A DNA stretch of 64,000 nt. Source: Stagonosporopsis chrysanthemi. Taxonomy: Eukaryota; Ascomycota; Dothideomycetes; Pleosporales; Didymellaceae. Positions 34,968-45,343 of this stretch are shown one piece after another; the stretch's first letter is position 1; every line of letters begins with the position of its first letter. The position numbers and the translations under genes were made by a program. The notes under the pieces are model-generated. The model made no database searches and was not told the DNA's origin. It saw only the letters and a program-made list of their open reading frames with translations. Location of the stretch: NCBI GenBank assembly GCA_022560025.1, contig JAFISE010000019.1, positions 124,001 through 188,000 of the forward strand. The letters are read 5' to 3'.

Positions 34968-37421
34968 TTACTTGCACTGAGAGCGCTCCAGGACCTCGCT
35001 GCAGGTCTGGTCGCTGCAGAGAGTATTGCAAGAAGTGCTGACGGCAAGGTAGACGTAAGGCTGACCAGCAACCTTGAATTGCTTGGAGAAGTCCTTGGCG
35101 TTGTAGCCGTCGGCCCTGTAACCAGCACGGCAAGCGCAGTAGTGCTTGCTTCCACCCGTCGTCGCGCAGCCAGTGGTGACATCGCAGAAGTTCTCCGCGG
35201 GGTTGAATGGGTTGCACGTGTTGGGGCAGAGACTGTCGAGAGTGTCGCCAGTGTAGTCACCAACTGGGCTGCCAGGGTTAGATGAAGCATAGCCAGTCTC
35301 CGCAGGATAGGGCTGGGGCTGGTATTGAGTCATGAGGGTGGTGGGCTCGTAATACGTGGCGGGTGGCTCAGGCACTGAAGTGGGCTCATCAGGGATAGAA
35401 GTCGACTCATCCGGAACAGAGGTAGGCTCGTCGGTAACAGAGGTAGGCTCGTCGGGAACAGAGGTAGGCTCGTCAGTAACAGAGGTAGGCTCGTCGGTAA
35501 CAGAGGTAGGCTCGTCGGTAATAGAGGTAGGCTCGTCGGTAACAGAGGTAGGCTCGTCAGGAACAGAAGTGGAGTCGTCAGAGATGCTGGTAGGGCCGTA
35601 AAGAGTGGTGCTGTTACCCTGGTAGTATGGGGCTTTAGTGGGTTGGTATGGGTCCGCGGTCGTCTTGTATGGGTCCTCGCTCGTGTAGTATGGTTTCTCG
35701 CTCGCGTAGTACGGATCCGCAGACGTTGCGTAACCTCCCTTGCGAGTCTTGGTGTAGGTGGGTCTCGCAGGCTTGTAGCAGCTCTTGGGGCACGTGGGCT
35801 TTGGCTTGATAGGCTTCTTGGGAGCGTTGTCAAGGTCGTAGAGCCAGTCGGGAATGGAGCCATCTTCACCGTCGTACTGGCCCTCCTCGTCGTCATCCCC
35901 GCTGTAAACCTGGCGGCGCATAGCGCGGAGGATCGAGCGAACCTTCTTCAGCTGCGGGTACTTAGACTCAGGCTCAGGGTAGTACTCGGCCTTGTCTTCA
36001 TAATAAGGAGTGGCAGATGGGTATGGCTCCTCGTAAGTGGTTGGCTGGAGGTAAGAATCGTATTCGGGCGTCTCCGTGTAGTATGGATCAGCCGCGGAAG
36101 AGTAACTGGGGTATTTGGGGGTAGGTGCAGGCTTGTAAGGACTGTATTCAGAATCAGGAGTTGGGTACGGGTTGTACGAGGTGTACGAATCGTCCTCAAA
36201 GCACCAGGCCGGGCACTCCTCGTAGTCCTCGTAGTCGCTGTATCCAGGGCGCTTGACAGGCTTTCCGTGGGAGTGGTAGTAATCATCCTCGCCATCGTAG
36301 TGGCCAGCATCAGTGCCCTCCCAGCCGGCTGGCTGAGCGTAGGGGTCATAGTAGGGGCTGTTGGGGTCATAGATGCTGTTGGGGTCGTAGGGGCCAACGT
36401 AAGGGTTGGAGCCAATGGGAAGGGCAATACCAGTGGGAACGTCGATGATATCAGTGACGCTGCCGCTGAAAGTGGAAGTCTCGGTGGCGGTCTCAGTGGT
36501 AGTAGACGTAGTAGTGGGGAAGTCGGTAGCGGTATCAATGACTGGAAGTGTGGTGTCGATTATTGGGAGAGGAGCATCGACCGTTGAGAGAGGAGCATCA
36601 CCTGTTGGAAGAGTAGGCTCAATCGTTGGAAGAGTAGGCTCAATCGTTGGAAGAGTAGGCTCAATCGTTGGAAGAGTAGGCTCAATCGTTGGAAGAGTAG
36701 GCTCAATCGTCGGGAGTGCAGTATCGATAACGGGAAGTGCAGTATCGACGACAGGAAGTGCGGTATCGACGATGGGAAGTGCGGTATCGACGATGACAGG
36801 CTCTGGCACAGCAAAGGCACCGAAGCCACCCACTCGAGGAGTAGGGGTGCTCGACGCGACAGAACTACTGCTAGTCGGACGCAGTAACAATGAAAGAGGG
36901 ATAGGAGGCGCCAGGTTCGCTACCTGGGAAACAACGGACTGGATAGGAGCAAATGGGTTGACGGCCGGCACACTCGGGAGAACCGAAGCGATTGGAGCAA
37001 CCGCGCCAAAGGGGTTGACCGGTGCAATCGGCACACTTGGTGCAGCTGAGATATTGTCAGCTTCTGGGACGCTCCAACCGTTCGGACCAAATCTAGTACC
37101 TAACCCAGGCAGTATCCCGGCGCCAAGAGGTGCTGCTGGAGGTGTAGGCTGAGCTGGGGGAAGCACAACATCTGCAGTGCCTCTCGGGAGCGAGAAACTT
37201 TGCTGCAGATTAGGCAAGGGCAGCGCGCCAGCGACAGAACCTAACAGATCCGCCTCAGATGGGGCATCAACTCCTGGAGTGATGAGTGGTGCTAGCGCCT
37301 GTTCAACAGGCGCAGCAGGAAGCACGGCTGGCACACCAATAGCGGGTGCAACATTTCCAGGTGCAGGTATTTGCGCATTCAAGGTGCGAAGGAGCATAGC
37401 TCCAACCACGAGTGACTTCAT
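34968..37421 (-). CDS. Large secreted repeat-rich cell-surface protein
   Basis: A single exon of 817 residues. It begins with MKSLVVGAMLLRTLNAQIPA, a plausible signal peptide. The body is Pro/Thr/Ser/Tyr-rich, with two blocks of seven-residue repeats: VDTALPV/EPTLPTI (about 210-275) and DEPTSVT (about 620-690). Between them lie Tyr/Pro/Glu-rich segments. The C-terminal roughly 95 residues are a cysteine-rich module with about 12 cysteines (LCPNTCNPFNPAENFCD, HYCACRAGYRADG, SCNTLCSDQTCSEV), reminiscent of EGF-like modules in other fungal extracellular proteins. No GPI-type hydrophobic tail is visible. A wall-associated or adhesin-like role is inferred from architecture. Long frames on the opposite strand arise from the repeat composition. 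Confidence 0.8.
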   Translation of the reverse strand: MKSLVVGAMLLRTLNAQIPAPGNVAPAIGVPAVLPAAPVEQALAPLITPGVDAPSEADLLGSVAGALPLPNLQQSFSLPRGTADVVLPPAQPTPPAAPLGAGILPGLGTRFGPNGWSVPEADNISAAPSVPIAPVNPFGAVAPIASVLPSVPAVNPFAPIQSVVSQVANLAPPIPLSLLLRPTSSSSVASSTPTPRVGGFGAFAVPEPVIVDTALPIVDTALPVVDTALPVIDTALPTIEPTLPTIEPTLPTIEPTLPTIEPTLPTIEPTLPTGDAPLSTVDAPLPIIDTTLPVIDTATDFPTTTSTTTETATETSTFSGSVTDIIDVPTGIALPIGSNPYVGPYDPNSIYDPNSPYYDPYAQPAGWEGTDAGHYDGEDDYYHSHGKPVKRPGYSDYEDYEECPAWCFEDDSYTSYNPYPTPDSEYSPYKPAPTPKYPSYSSAADPYYTETPEYDSYLQPTTYEEPYPSATPYYEDKAEYYPEPESKYPQLKKVRSILRAMRRQVYSGDDDEEGQYDGEDGSIPDWLYDLDNAPKKPIKPKPTCPKSCYKPARPTYTKTRKGGYATSADPYYASEKPYYTSEDPYKTTADPYQPTKAPYYQGNSTTLYGPTSISDDSTSVPDEPTSVTDEPTSITDEPTSVTDEPTSVTDEPTSVPDEPTSVTDEPTSVPDESTSIPDEPTSVPEPPATYYEPTTLMTQYQPQPYPAETGYASSNPGSPVGDYTGDTLDSLCPNTCNPFNPAENFCDVTTGCATTGGSKHYCACRAGYRADGYNAKDFSKQFKVAGQPYVYLAVSTSCNTLCSDQTCSEVLERSQCK
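35395..35580 (-). repeat. Tandem 21-base repeats coding DEPTSVT
   Basis: About nine degenerate copies of a 21-base unit on the minus strand, each coding a DEPTS(V/I)(T/P) heptad. Units differ mainly in the codon for T or P, suggesting expansion by slippage or unequal exchange followed by drift. Confidence 0.85.
36601..36800 (-). repeat. Tandem 21-base repeats coding EPTLPTI and DTALPV
   Basis: On the minus strand, four VDTALP units are followed by about five nearly identical EPTLPTI units. The EPTLPTI copies are almost identical at the DNA level, so this block is the most recently expanded and likely varies between strains. Confidence 0.85.
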
Positions 37422-39675
37422 CTTGGTAAGGAGAGACAGTGGTAATGAGTGTGTGTGTCTAAAAGAGTGACTGAAGGAAAGCTTGGCTAGACACTGTATC
37501 AGCTCCGTGGTGCTTGAAGATATAGAGGTGAGTCGTGAATTCTTAGTACCTAGATCAAAACAAACCCCACTGATCGTATTGCCATCTTTAGGAGCCAGCA
37601 GAGGGTTCCAGACCTTCCTGGTACTGGAGATAGGTGGGTTGGTTAGGTGACTACTAGGAATGTGGTACGAGAAGCGTTCATTGCGTTCTAAATCCCTGTT
37701 TCATATTTGGAATGCAGATCCAGAAAGAACATTGGCAAGATGTTACACGATCTACGTTGAGGGCTCACGAAGAGGAGATGAAGCTGTTTATGCCTTGCTG
37801 CGGCAGCTGCGTAGCTCCTTGCACATTCCGCGTGTCAGATGTTTGATGCGGCTCTTCGAAAGGTGTCGCTCATTCTCGATTGTCTTAATACGCTTTTTCG
37901 TTCGGGCCCATGGCAGATGCTTCAACTTATGACCCTTCCATGGCTCAATGGTGAATCAGTCGGTTGGAACTGGCTTTACTAAAACTGGATCAGTCGGTGT
38001 AGATGCTTATTGCCTAAGTCTCTTGAGTAGCCACCCTGAAGGCTTCTGCAGAAATCGCGCATTCTGAGACCGAATGTTTCTGCTGTTGTGAAGCGCTCGG
38101 ACGTGATCAAGCTTCTCTTACCACTGGCAGAGTGCTTGGATCCCACGCTCAATGCATCTCTCTGTACTTTTGAGAACGGGCAGTCGAATCAGGCAAGATG
38201 CTATTTGCAACCCAAGGGATGGTTGCCAGCAGATTGGTCCTCTTCGCTACTCCCAATGTAAGCACGCAACCTGGAGTGTAGAACTCAAAAGAAAATCCAG
38301 GATATCGGATGTAACTGCGGAATGGTACGGCAGCTTGCAATATGTGTTGTGTCGACACAGAAGGGGAAGATGATGGTGTGGTGTCAAACTGCGCTACGTC
38401 ATGCATGAAATTAGCGCTCGGTGCAGACGCGTCGCGCCAATGTCTTTTGCGTCCTTACTTCATTCTTCTAAAGGTCCTTTTCCAGCGTATAAAGATACCC
38501 GTCTCTTTGCAAGAAACCACTTGAGATGAACCAAACCCACTTCAAGCTATAGATTGTTATTACATACAAGAAATCAAACGAGGTCAGCTTCTCTGAGCCT
38601 ACTGGTGCTGAAGCTTTCGGGACAGTGGCTTGAGTTCGAGTCATTGTAGCACGTGGAAGGCTCGCATACCACGCAAAGAGAATAAGGAGTGGAGTGTTCC
38701 AGGACATCGTGAATTCGTGAACAACGCCGACTGCGCGCCTCTACAGATGGAGACGGCTGCCAGTCCATTTTTGGAAGCCATTATCCAATGCCAGTTGGTA
38801 ATATCGAGGATCCTTTGGTAGTTGTCAGACTTGACTGGTGGTTGTTGACGATGCTGAGACGCTTGCAGACGTGATTCTGAGACAGAAGATGGACTATGAG
38901 TGTGACGCGTCGACGGGGTTTGGTAATGGTTTGTAACAAACTGCTGGCACTTCAGACTGTAATATTCTACCATCATGGTATAAGTGCGTTCAGTAGACCT
39001 AGCACGAGGGTACTCTATTCTATACCTAGCATACCGTGTTCGACAGTTTTGGTCAATTCTAAGACTTGTGTAACGCCTGGAATCGATGACTTGCAATTTA
39101 TTCACACGATCACCGACCCGTCTGGACGTTGTGTTGTCCATGAAGTCCAATGATGGCGCCAGCACCGCGTAGAGCACTCTCGACGAGTAGATTACGGTTC
39201 CAAGCAATAGTTGCTTGGTATGAGTAAGTTGTTCAGGTCATGGCGGTATTCGAACCACCTGGCATTGACTACCTTCATGTGTTTACCGAAATGTATCCTG
39301 GCACTGTCAGGCACCATCAATTGATAGCGGCCGCCGATGGCATCGCTTCCACAATAGAACCATGACGTCATACGAGCTGGCAGAGGATAGTTGCGCAACA
39401 ACTCATATGGGCATCCATTCTCCAGGATCTTTCCAGCTCACGATTCAGCTATTCCACCTTTCGACGTGTTAAGGTTAAGACAAAAATGGTTGCAACGTTC
39501 GCGGAGGGGGACTAGCTTCCCGCACCAATCACCTGTGTATCACCTGCAGTGACGAGAGAGGTCGCGTTCGCGCCCGCTACCTCCGCACGCTCTCAACGTC
39601 GCATTGTTACCAACTCTGATTTCACCGACATCCCCGACCATACGACGCGTCTCATCAACACAATAACGCGCTCCA
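37422..39675. other. Gene-poor 2.2 kb region
   Basis: The stretch between the wall protein start and the AT-hook gene has no frame I can support. The longest, 188 codons on the minus strand at 38641-39207, lacks domain-like sequence. Base composition looks closer to even than in the left part. It marks the change from the compact housekeeping block to the accessory region. I see no transposon protein or terminal repeat. Confidence 0.45.
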
Positions 39676-40977
39676 ATGGCTCCCAAAGCGCAGACGAGCA
39701 CAGCGCGTCGCGGCCGCCCTGCCAAAGGCGCTGCAGCCGCAACACCTCTCGATCCTCCCACAAAGCGCCGTCGCGTCGCGAAGGCGAGCGCCGCAGGCGC
39801 CGCCACCGTCGAAGCACCCAAAAAACGCGGTCGCCCGGCCAAAACAAAAGCAGATGAGCCAATTGCGCAGATCGACAACGCGATCAAACGCGGTCGCCGT
39901 TCCGTCGCAGCTGCCGAGGAAGCTGTTGCAGATGCTCCCGTCGCGATCAAGAAGCGCCCAGGAAGGCCATCCAAGGCCGCAGAGAGCGTCGCTGCTGCTG
40001 CTGCGCCTAAGAAGCGTGGCGGTCGTCCCCCAAAGCAAAGCGTCGCAGCTGAAGCTCCTGCAACACCGAGGCGTCGCGGCCGACCTGCGCTCGACCTCAA
40101 TCGTGTCGTCGGCTCGTCGCGTGTCGCAAAGCGTACCTCGCCTCGCTCTAAGCCCGCTGCCGCGCGCTCTGGCCCTCGTCAACGCGCTGGCCCGGTCGAG
40201 AAAGTGAAACAAGCCGCGAACCCTGTTAAGAAGGCTCGCGGTAGGCCTAAGAAGGTCGAGGTTGAGGCCAAGGTCCCTGCACCCAAGAAGGCTGTCGGTC
40301 GTGGTCGCAAGGCCAGCGCACCTATTCCAGCTGTCTCGGCTAAGAAGGTGACCGCGCGACCTAAGACTGCTGCTCCTCGCAAGCGCCGTGGCTACACCTC
40401 GTTCGAGGTTGCAGACAAATTTGCAGCACAGGTAAAGCAGTTCATCGCAGACCTTCAGACTGAAGATGCCGCCAACGCTGCCGCTGCTGCAGGCGAGGCC
40501 GATGACGAGGAAGACGAGGGAGAAGAGGTCGAGATCGAGGTCGAACTAGGCCCGCAAGGTGCCGCTGTTGACTCGTCTGACAATCTTGTGGAGGAGGAAG
40601 CCGCAGCTGAGTTGGACCCGGAGCTACTTGCGAGGGACGAGGACGCTGCCGATGACCTCGCTTCGGAGAACGATCAGCTTTACAACGAAACGGAGCTGCC
40701 GTCCGAGACAGCTGTCCTTGCAGAAATTGCAGCTGTTCAGGACGAGCTCGATGTCCAGGACGCCATTCAAAACGACGTGCCGATGGCCGAAGCTGACCAG
40801 CCAGAGCTCGAGCGCCAGAGCTCAGCCAGTAGCGCCTTGGTCAATCTGCATGAGGAGATCACTGAGGTTTCTTCGATGTCCCAGGCCAATGGCTCCAACG
40901 AGGTCAATATCTTCCACGCGCACGTTCACGAGCATGCACGCGCTCCAGAGCCTGTTTCACTGTTCACTGGTTTCTAG
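39676..40977 (+). CDS. Multi-AT-hook DNA-binding protein
   Basis: A single exon of 433 residues. At least six AT-hook cores are visible in the first 200 residues: ARRGRPAKG, KKRGRPAKT, KRPGRPSKA, KRGGRPPKQ, RRRGRPALD and KARGRPKKV. Looser RGRR/GRGRK copies lie among them. AT-hooks bind the minor groove of AT-rich DNA, so the protein is probably a nuclear architectural factor like HMGA. The middle is Ala/Lys-rich. After residue about 240 it becomes strongly acidic (DDEEDEGEEVEIEVE) and ends in a neutral tail. No catalytic or folded domain is visible. The start ATG at 39676 is followed at once by basic sequence. Confidence 0.85.
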   Translation: MAPKAQTSTARRGRPAKGAAAATPLDPPTKRRRVAKASAAGAATVEAPKKRGRPAKTKADEPIAQIDNAIKRGRRSVAAAEEAVADAPVAIKKRPGRPSKAAESVAAAAAPKKRGGRPPKQSVAAEAPATPRRRGRPALDLNRVVGSSRVAKRTSPRSKPAAARSGPRQRAGPVEKVKQAANPVKKARGRPKKVEVEAKVPAPKKAVGRGRKASAPIPAVSAKKVTARPKTAAPRKRRGYTSFEVADKFAAQVKQFIADLQTEDAANAAAAAGEADDEEDEGEEVEIEVELGPQGAAVDSSDNLVEEEAAAELDPELLARDEDAADDLASENDQLYNETELPSETAVLAEIAAVQDELDVQDAIQNDVPMAEADQPELERQSSASSALVNLHEEITEVSSMSQANGSNEVNIFHAHVHEHARAPEPVSLFTGF

Positions 40978-41810
40978 ATTCTTCGAAGAATCGATCTCAG
41001 AGGGCGGTTATTCCACATTACAGATGGCAAGCTCTGCTTCTGATTTAACTTATGCTCTCGTGCAGCAGCGTAACTTTTGGAAACTCTTTTGTGGCCTGCA
41101 TATTTTGCAGAAACAGGTTGGTCCAATCATGTGCGACACTGCGGCACTCCGTAGATATTTTTGCAAGGCGTTTTATCAGGCGTTGGCCAAATCGATCTTC
41201 ACACTCCGTATATATCAAAGCCTTTTTTCAACCTTGTGTTGTATCTCTCTAGCATCACATGACGCCTCCACAGATGTCATGGACATGAGTAAGGCTATGT
41301 TGTCAAGCGGAAGCTTCTTCGCTTTCATGTATTGCGGATACTTCTCGAGGAGGCTCACCTTCTTGAAGCCCATTCGCAAGATGGACGCTACGCATATGCT
41401 ACAATGTCCACACTAGAGCAAGAATCTCCGACTAGTACTTGCGATATCTTGAGGGTCGACAAAAGCCGCGAACTGCACGCCCCACAATCAGCAGGGCCAA
41501 AGGAGCAATGAACCCTAAGCAAGGCACGAGAGGACGCAAGCGTCGATTTTACACCAGGCCTCGCAGGAGCAACATGGAGCACGGGACATAAGACACTGCT
41601 TGTCAATTTCGATGTGTCTTCGGGGACTCAGCACAAGGCGATAACGAGACACATGTCTAATTCGAACGTGAGGCCTGCACGCGCACACCACAATCGACTA
41701 TAGGAACAAACCACAATCGATACCTGCAAGTATATACCTACCGATTCAGTACAGACGCTACTGGCACCCATCTACTATCACGGTTTCTCCGTCTAGCACT
41801 ACAGATCACA
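40978..41810. other. Intergenic upstream of the P450-like gene
   Basis: About 830 bases, no supported gene. A direct repeat ACCACAATCGA occurs twice within 100 bases of the P450-like start and may be a regulatory element. Confidence 0.45.
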
Positions 41811-43100
41811 ATGGCGAACTTTGACGAGCAGCGAGAGCGTGAAATGGCTCAGGTTCGAGAATGTTTGAATATCATTACTTACAAGCATAATGGTCAAGTC
41901 TATCACAATCGGAGCGAAGCCAGGATCAGGCCTAATCAACGGCTTGTGGAGGTCTTCGGCATCAAGAATAGCTTCACAGACGAAGACACCAGCAAACATC
42001 GAGGATTTAGAACGGAGGCTATCACGAAGATGAGGAATGCCTGCAAGATGAGTGCCAGGGATGATACGGGTGATTGGACAGGACTTAGACAACATGCCAT
42101 CGATTACTGCAACGAGTACATGCAACGAGAGGGCATCGGTTCCATCAAAATCGCAGGGTTGGTTCAGTTTATTACCCTGAAGCTATCGCTCTCCTACCTC
42201 TTTACCGGTGCTGAGATTGCGTCGGATACCACGGACACGTTTGAAGATGTCAAGTTCATCGGCCACCAAATCAACGACCTATGGATCGGCTCTAAAAGGC
42301 CAGACGGTGAGCGACCGCAGTGGGCTGACCAACACGACCTCCACAAGTCCCTGCGCCGTGTGACAAACGTGGGCTCTACTGTCATGCCGGGGAGCTTCCC
42401 TGAAGAGCTTTTTTGCGGAACAGAACCGACCATTCCTGAAGAGAACCCATTGAACCTCCTTCTTCCAGCCTATGAAACCATGTGGCGTGTCGTCCTACGC
42501 TGCTTCGTGGAAGTCCGTCTCCGAAACGCCATGAACAGCTCCGAATGGCAACTTGTTCTCACGCGCTTTCTCGACGAACTGAGAAATCCAGACTGCATGC
42601 CCCTCGCTTTTCACAAAGATTCGGCGGAAGGCCTTCGACCCAGCGACTTCGCCAAAGAGGCTCTCCGCCTGTACCCTCCAAGCCGCCACGTCCATCGCGA
42701 ATTCAACGGGGTTCTGCACCGCGCCGACATCGAGGCCTGCCACCGCTACGAGCTCCTCGGCGGCGACGATCCTCTAGTCTTTCGTCCTGAGCGATGGCAG
42801 GACATCTGCCCGGAGGAGAGGGCGGAAAAGGTCGCGGGATTAGGTTCAAAGGCCAAGACGTCAGCATTGAAGAACGGGGAGCTGGAGCCTGGCTTCATGC
42901 CTTTCGCGACTTATTGCGCTGCTGACAAGACGGATACAAGGGCGTTTGCTATGAAGATGATCGTCATGCTGGTGGCAGTCTTGTGTAGTGAGGTGGGATT
43001 AGACTGGGGACTTGCGGATGCTGATAGCCTGCCCGAGCGTGGTGCTCCGCTGGACTCGGACAGAGCGGCCTATGGAGACTTGGTTTTGAAAAGGATGTAG
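41811..43100 (+). CDS. Cytochrome P450-like protein with abnormal heme loop
   Basis: A single exon of 429 residues with no N-terminal membrane anchor. P450 features are the early helix region (FGIKNSFTDEDTSKHRGFRT), the K-helix ExxR in KEALRLYPPSRHVHREF, and the PERF-type motif VFRPERW. The heme-ligand loop should read FxxGxxxCxG. Here the aligned stretch is GFMPFATYCAADKTDTRAF: a cysteine is present, but the usual glycine and arginine are missing and the spacing is short. The following helix (FAMKMIVMLVAVL) is kept. It may be a divergent soluble P450 or a heme-less relative. No frameshift is seen, so it is not an obvious pseudogene. Its substrate is unknown. Confidence 0.75.
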   Translation: MANFDEQREREMAQVRECLNIITYKHNGQVYHNRSEARIRPNQRLVEVFGIKNSFTDEDTSKHRGFRTEAITKMRNACKMSARDDTGDWTGLRQHAIDYCNEYMQREGIGSIKIAGLVQFITLKLSLSYLFTGAEIASDTTDTFEDVKFIGHQINDLWIGSKRPDGERPQWADQHDLHKSLRRVTNVGSTVMPGSFPEELFCGTEPTIPEENPLNLLLPAYETMWRVVLRCFVEVRLRNAMNSSEWQLVLTRFLDELRNPDCMPLAFHKDSAEGLRPSDFAKEALRLYPPSRHVHREFNGVLHRADIEACHRYELLGGDDPLVFRPERWQDICPEERAEKVAGLGSKAKTSALKNGELEPGFMPFATYCAADKTDTRAFAMKMIVMLVAVLCSEVGLDWGLADADSLPERGAPLDSDRAAYGDLVLKRM

Positions 43101-43214
43101 GGTACTGGGTGGAACACGGCGTTTGGCTACGGGCAACACTGGCACAGGCAGAAGGCAGGCAAGCTACTAGCGCAGAAATACTTCGACAGGCAATCTGCTA
43201 TCACCATGAGTAGA

Positions 43215-44375
43215 TCAGTGTTTCGTCCCATTGTACAGCCACTCCAATTCCGGCCAAGTCGCCCTTATCTCGTTTGTGCCGCTCAAGACCCCCTCACCTT
43301 TCCCCACCAGGAACCCCTGGAAACTCCCCGCGAGTGCTCGCACAATACTGATCATCCTCTCCGCAGTCACTGCTCCCGGACCACCTGCCACTCCTAGCGC
43401 CTGCTTCATGACAATGAGATCCGAGAAGTCGGAGTGATTCGACCGCCCTCCGATATTGATCTCCTTCGCCCAAGCCGACTGCTGCCTATCGAAGTTCGCA
43501 AACAGCGGATCGCCTTTATGCTGCCCCGAACTCAGCAACAAGTTGGGTATGCGCAGGTCCACCGATGAGTCGTTCGCAGACGCCGGTGCCCAAAGACTGC
43601 CGTCTGTGTTCAGGGCGCCGAGAATGGTGTGCTTCTGCGCGCCTGTGCGGTTGCGTTCGTACAGGACCTGGCTGAGGGCTGCGGAGCCGCCGAGCGAGTG
43701 GCCGACAAAAGAAAAGTGCGTGGAGTTGAGGGGTATGGACAGGCGTTTTGAGATTAGAGGGATGGCGTCGAGGACTGCGGAGGCGTCGGAAAGGCGGTAG
43801 TCGTGTACGCGCTGAACGAGCTTCAGTTTCTCCGTTGTGTTAGTTTGGTAGCCGAAGGGCAGGCCGAAGACGCTGGTGCCGTCGGGTAGTTGGATATATG
43901 GTGCCTCGTGTGGGTGGTCCAGCGCCACAACTGAGTAGCCATGTGATGCCAGATCGGAGAGGAGAGCGTGGAATAACCGAGATGGGGGTCCTGCAAACCC
44001 AGGGTTGAAGATGAGTGTAGGCAATTGCAACTTCTTCCATGTTTTCAATGCGAGTGGCTTTGCCTTGTACGAAACCAGGGCGGTGGTGTTGCTGAAAGTA
44101 CCATTTGGAAGCCCGTACAAATTGTCGTAAAGATTGGACAAGTTGCTCCAGATATACTTTGAAGGTAAGGCCTTTTGTTCGGTCGGGTAGTATACGTTGA
44201 GTAAGACGAAGGTCCCACTACCATTGGGTGCCACAGGATCATCAATTGTGAGCTTTGGCAAAACATATGCCTCGCAGCCGACGCTGAAGGAGCCTGTCGG
44301 AGGTGGAAGAACAAAGCTGTGGCAAAGCGCTATGATGCTCGCCACCGTCACAATTATGGGAGGCTGAGGTCTCAT
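43215..44375 (-). CDS. Secreted PAF-acetylhydrolase-like serine hydrolase
   Basis: A single exon of 386 residues from the chosen start. The N-terminus, MRPQPPIIVTVASIIALCHS, is a signal peptide, and at least nine N-glycosylation sequons follow. The alpha/beta-hydrolase nucleophile elbow is GHSLGGSAAL. The oxyanion-region strand is LPTLIFNPGFAG. A catalytic histidine is likely in GGRSNHSDFSD, which matches the PAF-acetylhydrolase-like pattern. It should hydrolyse an ester outside the cell; the substrate is not evident. An in-frame ATG 47 codons upstream would bury the signal peptide, so I chose 44375. The gene ends about 115 bases from the convergent P450-like gene. Confidence 0.85.
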   Translation of the reverse strand: MRPQPPIIVTVASIIALCHSFVLPPPTGSFSVGCEAYVLPKLTIDDPVAPNGSGTFVLLNVYYPTEQKALPSKYIWSNLSNLYDNLYGLPNGTFSNTTALVSYKAKPLALKTWKKLQLPTLIFNPGFAGPPSRLFHALLSDLASHGYSVVALDHPHEAPYIQLPDGTSVFGLPFGYQTNTTEKLKLVQRVHDYRLSDASAVLDAIPLISKRLSIPLNSTHFSFVGHSLGGSAALSQVLYERNRTGAQKHTILGALNTDGSLWAPASANDSSVDLRIPNLLLSSGQHKGDPLFANFDRQQSAWAKEINIGGRSNHSDFSDLIVMKQALGVAGGPGAVTAERMISIVRALAGSFQGFLVGKGEGVLSGTNEIRATWPELEWLYNGTKH

Positions 44376-45343
44376 GTTGTTTGCATCAGAACCACACAAA
44401 TATGTCAGAGGACATACGGTCTTAAGTATTACCATCGATAGGCATGTACCGCGAAGGCGTTGATGGGCCGCCTTCCTGTACGGATATCGAGACCGATGAT
44501 TGGATAAGGCGACCACCAGGCTGACACGTCATTTTAAGGACCTTCCCCATCCGAGCAGGTCTATCTCTGAACGTTCCGCGTGTAGCAACGATTATCGTCC
44601 GCCTTGTAAGGCGACCCCAGGGGCGTTGTGGCTATGCTGTCTTTACATATACCAGATTGGCAGCGCAGATCGATGCAGTCTAAGCAGACTCGCTTATCGC
44701 GCTAGGCCAGAAAGTGTTGCAATAGGTGTAGCAGAGCATACAGTTTGCATCTCGTTGAAACTGTCAGGTCAGTATTTACTCAAAATCAGCAATCCATCTC
44801 GCCGTCTCTAGATTTCAAAGTGATCCTGGCGATCCAAGCCTTCACCAGTATAGTCATCGAAGGACAGGCTTACTTTGCGGCTTGTCCAGAACGACATATT
44901 CGGAGGTACAGCAGGACATTGAGATAGCATCCGAACCATTGTTACAGTGATAGATTGTATCGTTAAGTAAGAGGAAGACCAGCCAGCTGGATAGAGCAAA
45001 GATAGAAGTCCATAGCCGGTGGTTCCGGCAATGAGGTGTTAATCGAAAATTTGGGTTCTTGCGACGGTAATCTTGCATCATCCAGAGAAGAAGACCAATG
45101 CGCTGCCAATTGTCGTTCGTCGTCTGTTCCCTTGTTGACCGATGCACGTCTGACCCCACCAGCTGCTGCCTTGCGAAGCGTACACACAAATTGTCTAGGC
45201 AAAACCTTGAGATAGAACCTTAGCATTGAGCTTGATATAATATTGAATTCGATGTCAGAGTTCAGAACTAGTATTTACATAAGTTGTGCATTCTTCGTTT
45301 TGGGTTCTTCACTGCTTGTATTTAAGCCATGGTCTTTCGCATC
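44376..45343. other. Intergenic between hydrolase and Rieske genes
   Basis: About 970 bases between the hydrolase start and the 3' end of the Rieske gene, both on the minus strand. No coding signal is supported. It separates the hydrolase from the putative catabolic cluster. Confidence 0.45.

Noticed and set aside
35643..37152. Two long plus-strand frames (314 and 248 codons)
   Set aside because: They are antisense to the secreted repeat protein; their Gly/Val/Ser repeats mirror its heptads and they have no start context or domain.
38641..39207. 188-codon minus-strand frame in the gene-poor region
   Set aside because: No domain, signal or conserved-looking pattern; Arg/Ser/Thr composition is consistent with a random open frame.
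39240..39262. T-arm-like GGTTCGAATACC on the minus strand, possible tRNA
   Set aside because: The flanks do not form an acceptor stem or a proper anticodon arm, and the loop has eight bases rather than seven.
41811..44375. P450-like and hydrolase genes as members of the catabolic cluster
   Set aside because: They are separated from the Rieske gene by about 1 kb, I saw no CACRTGACCGGAGA element near their starts, and the secreted hydrolase has no obvious link; kept outside the proposed cluster.
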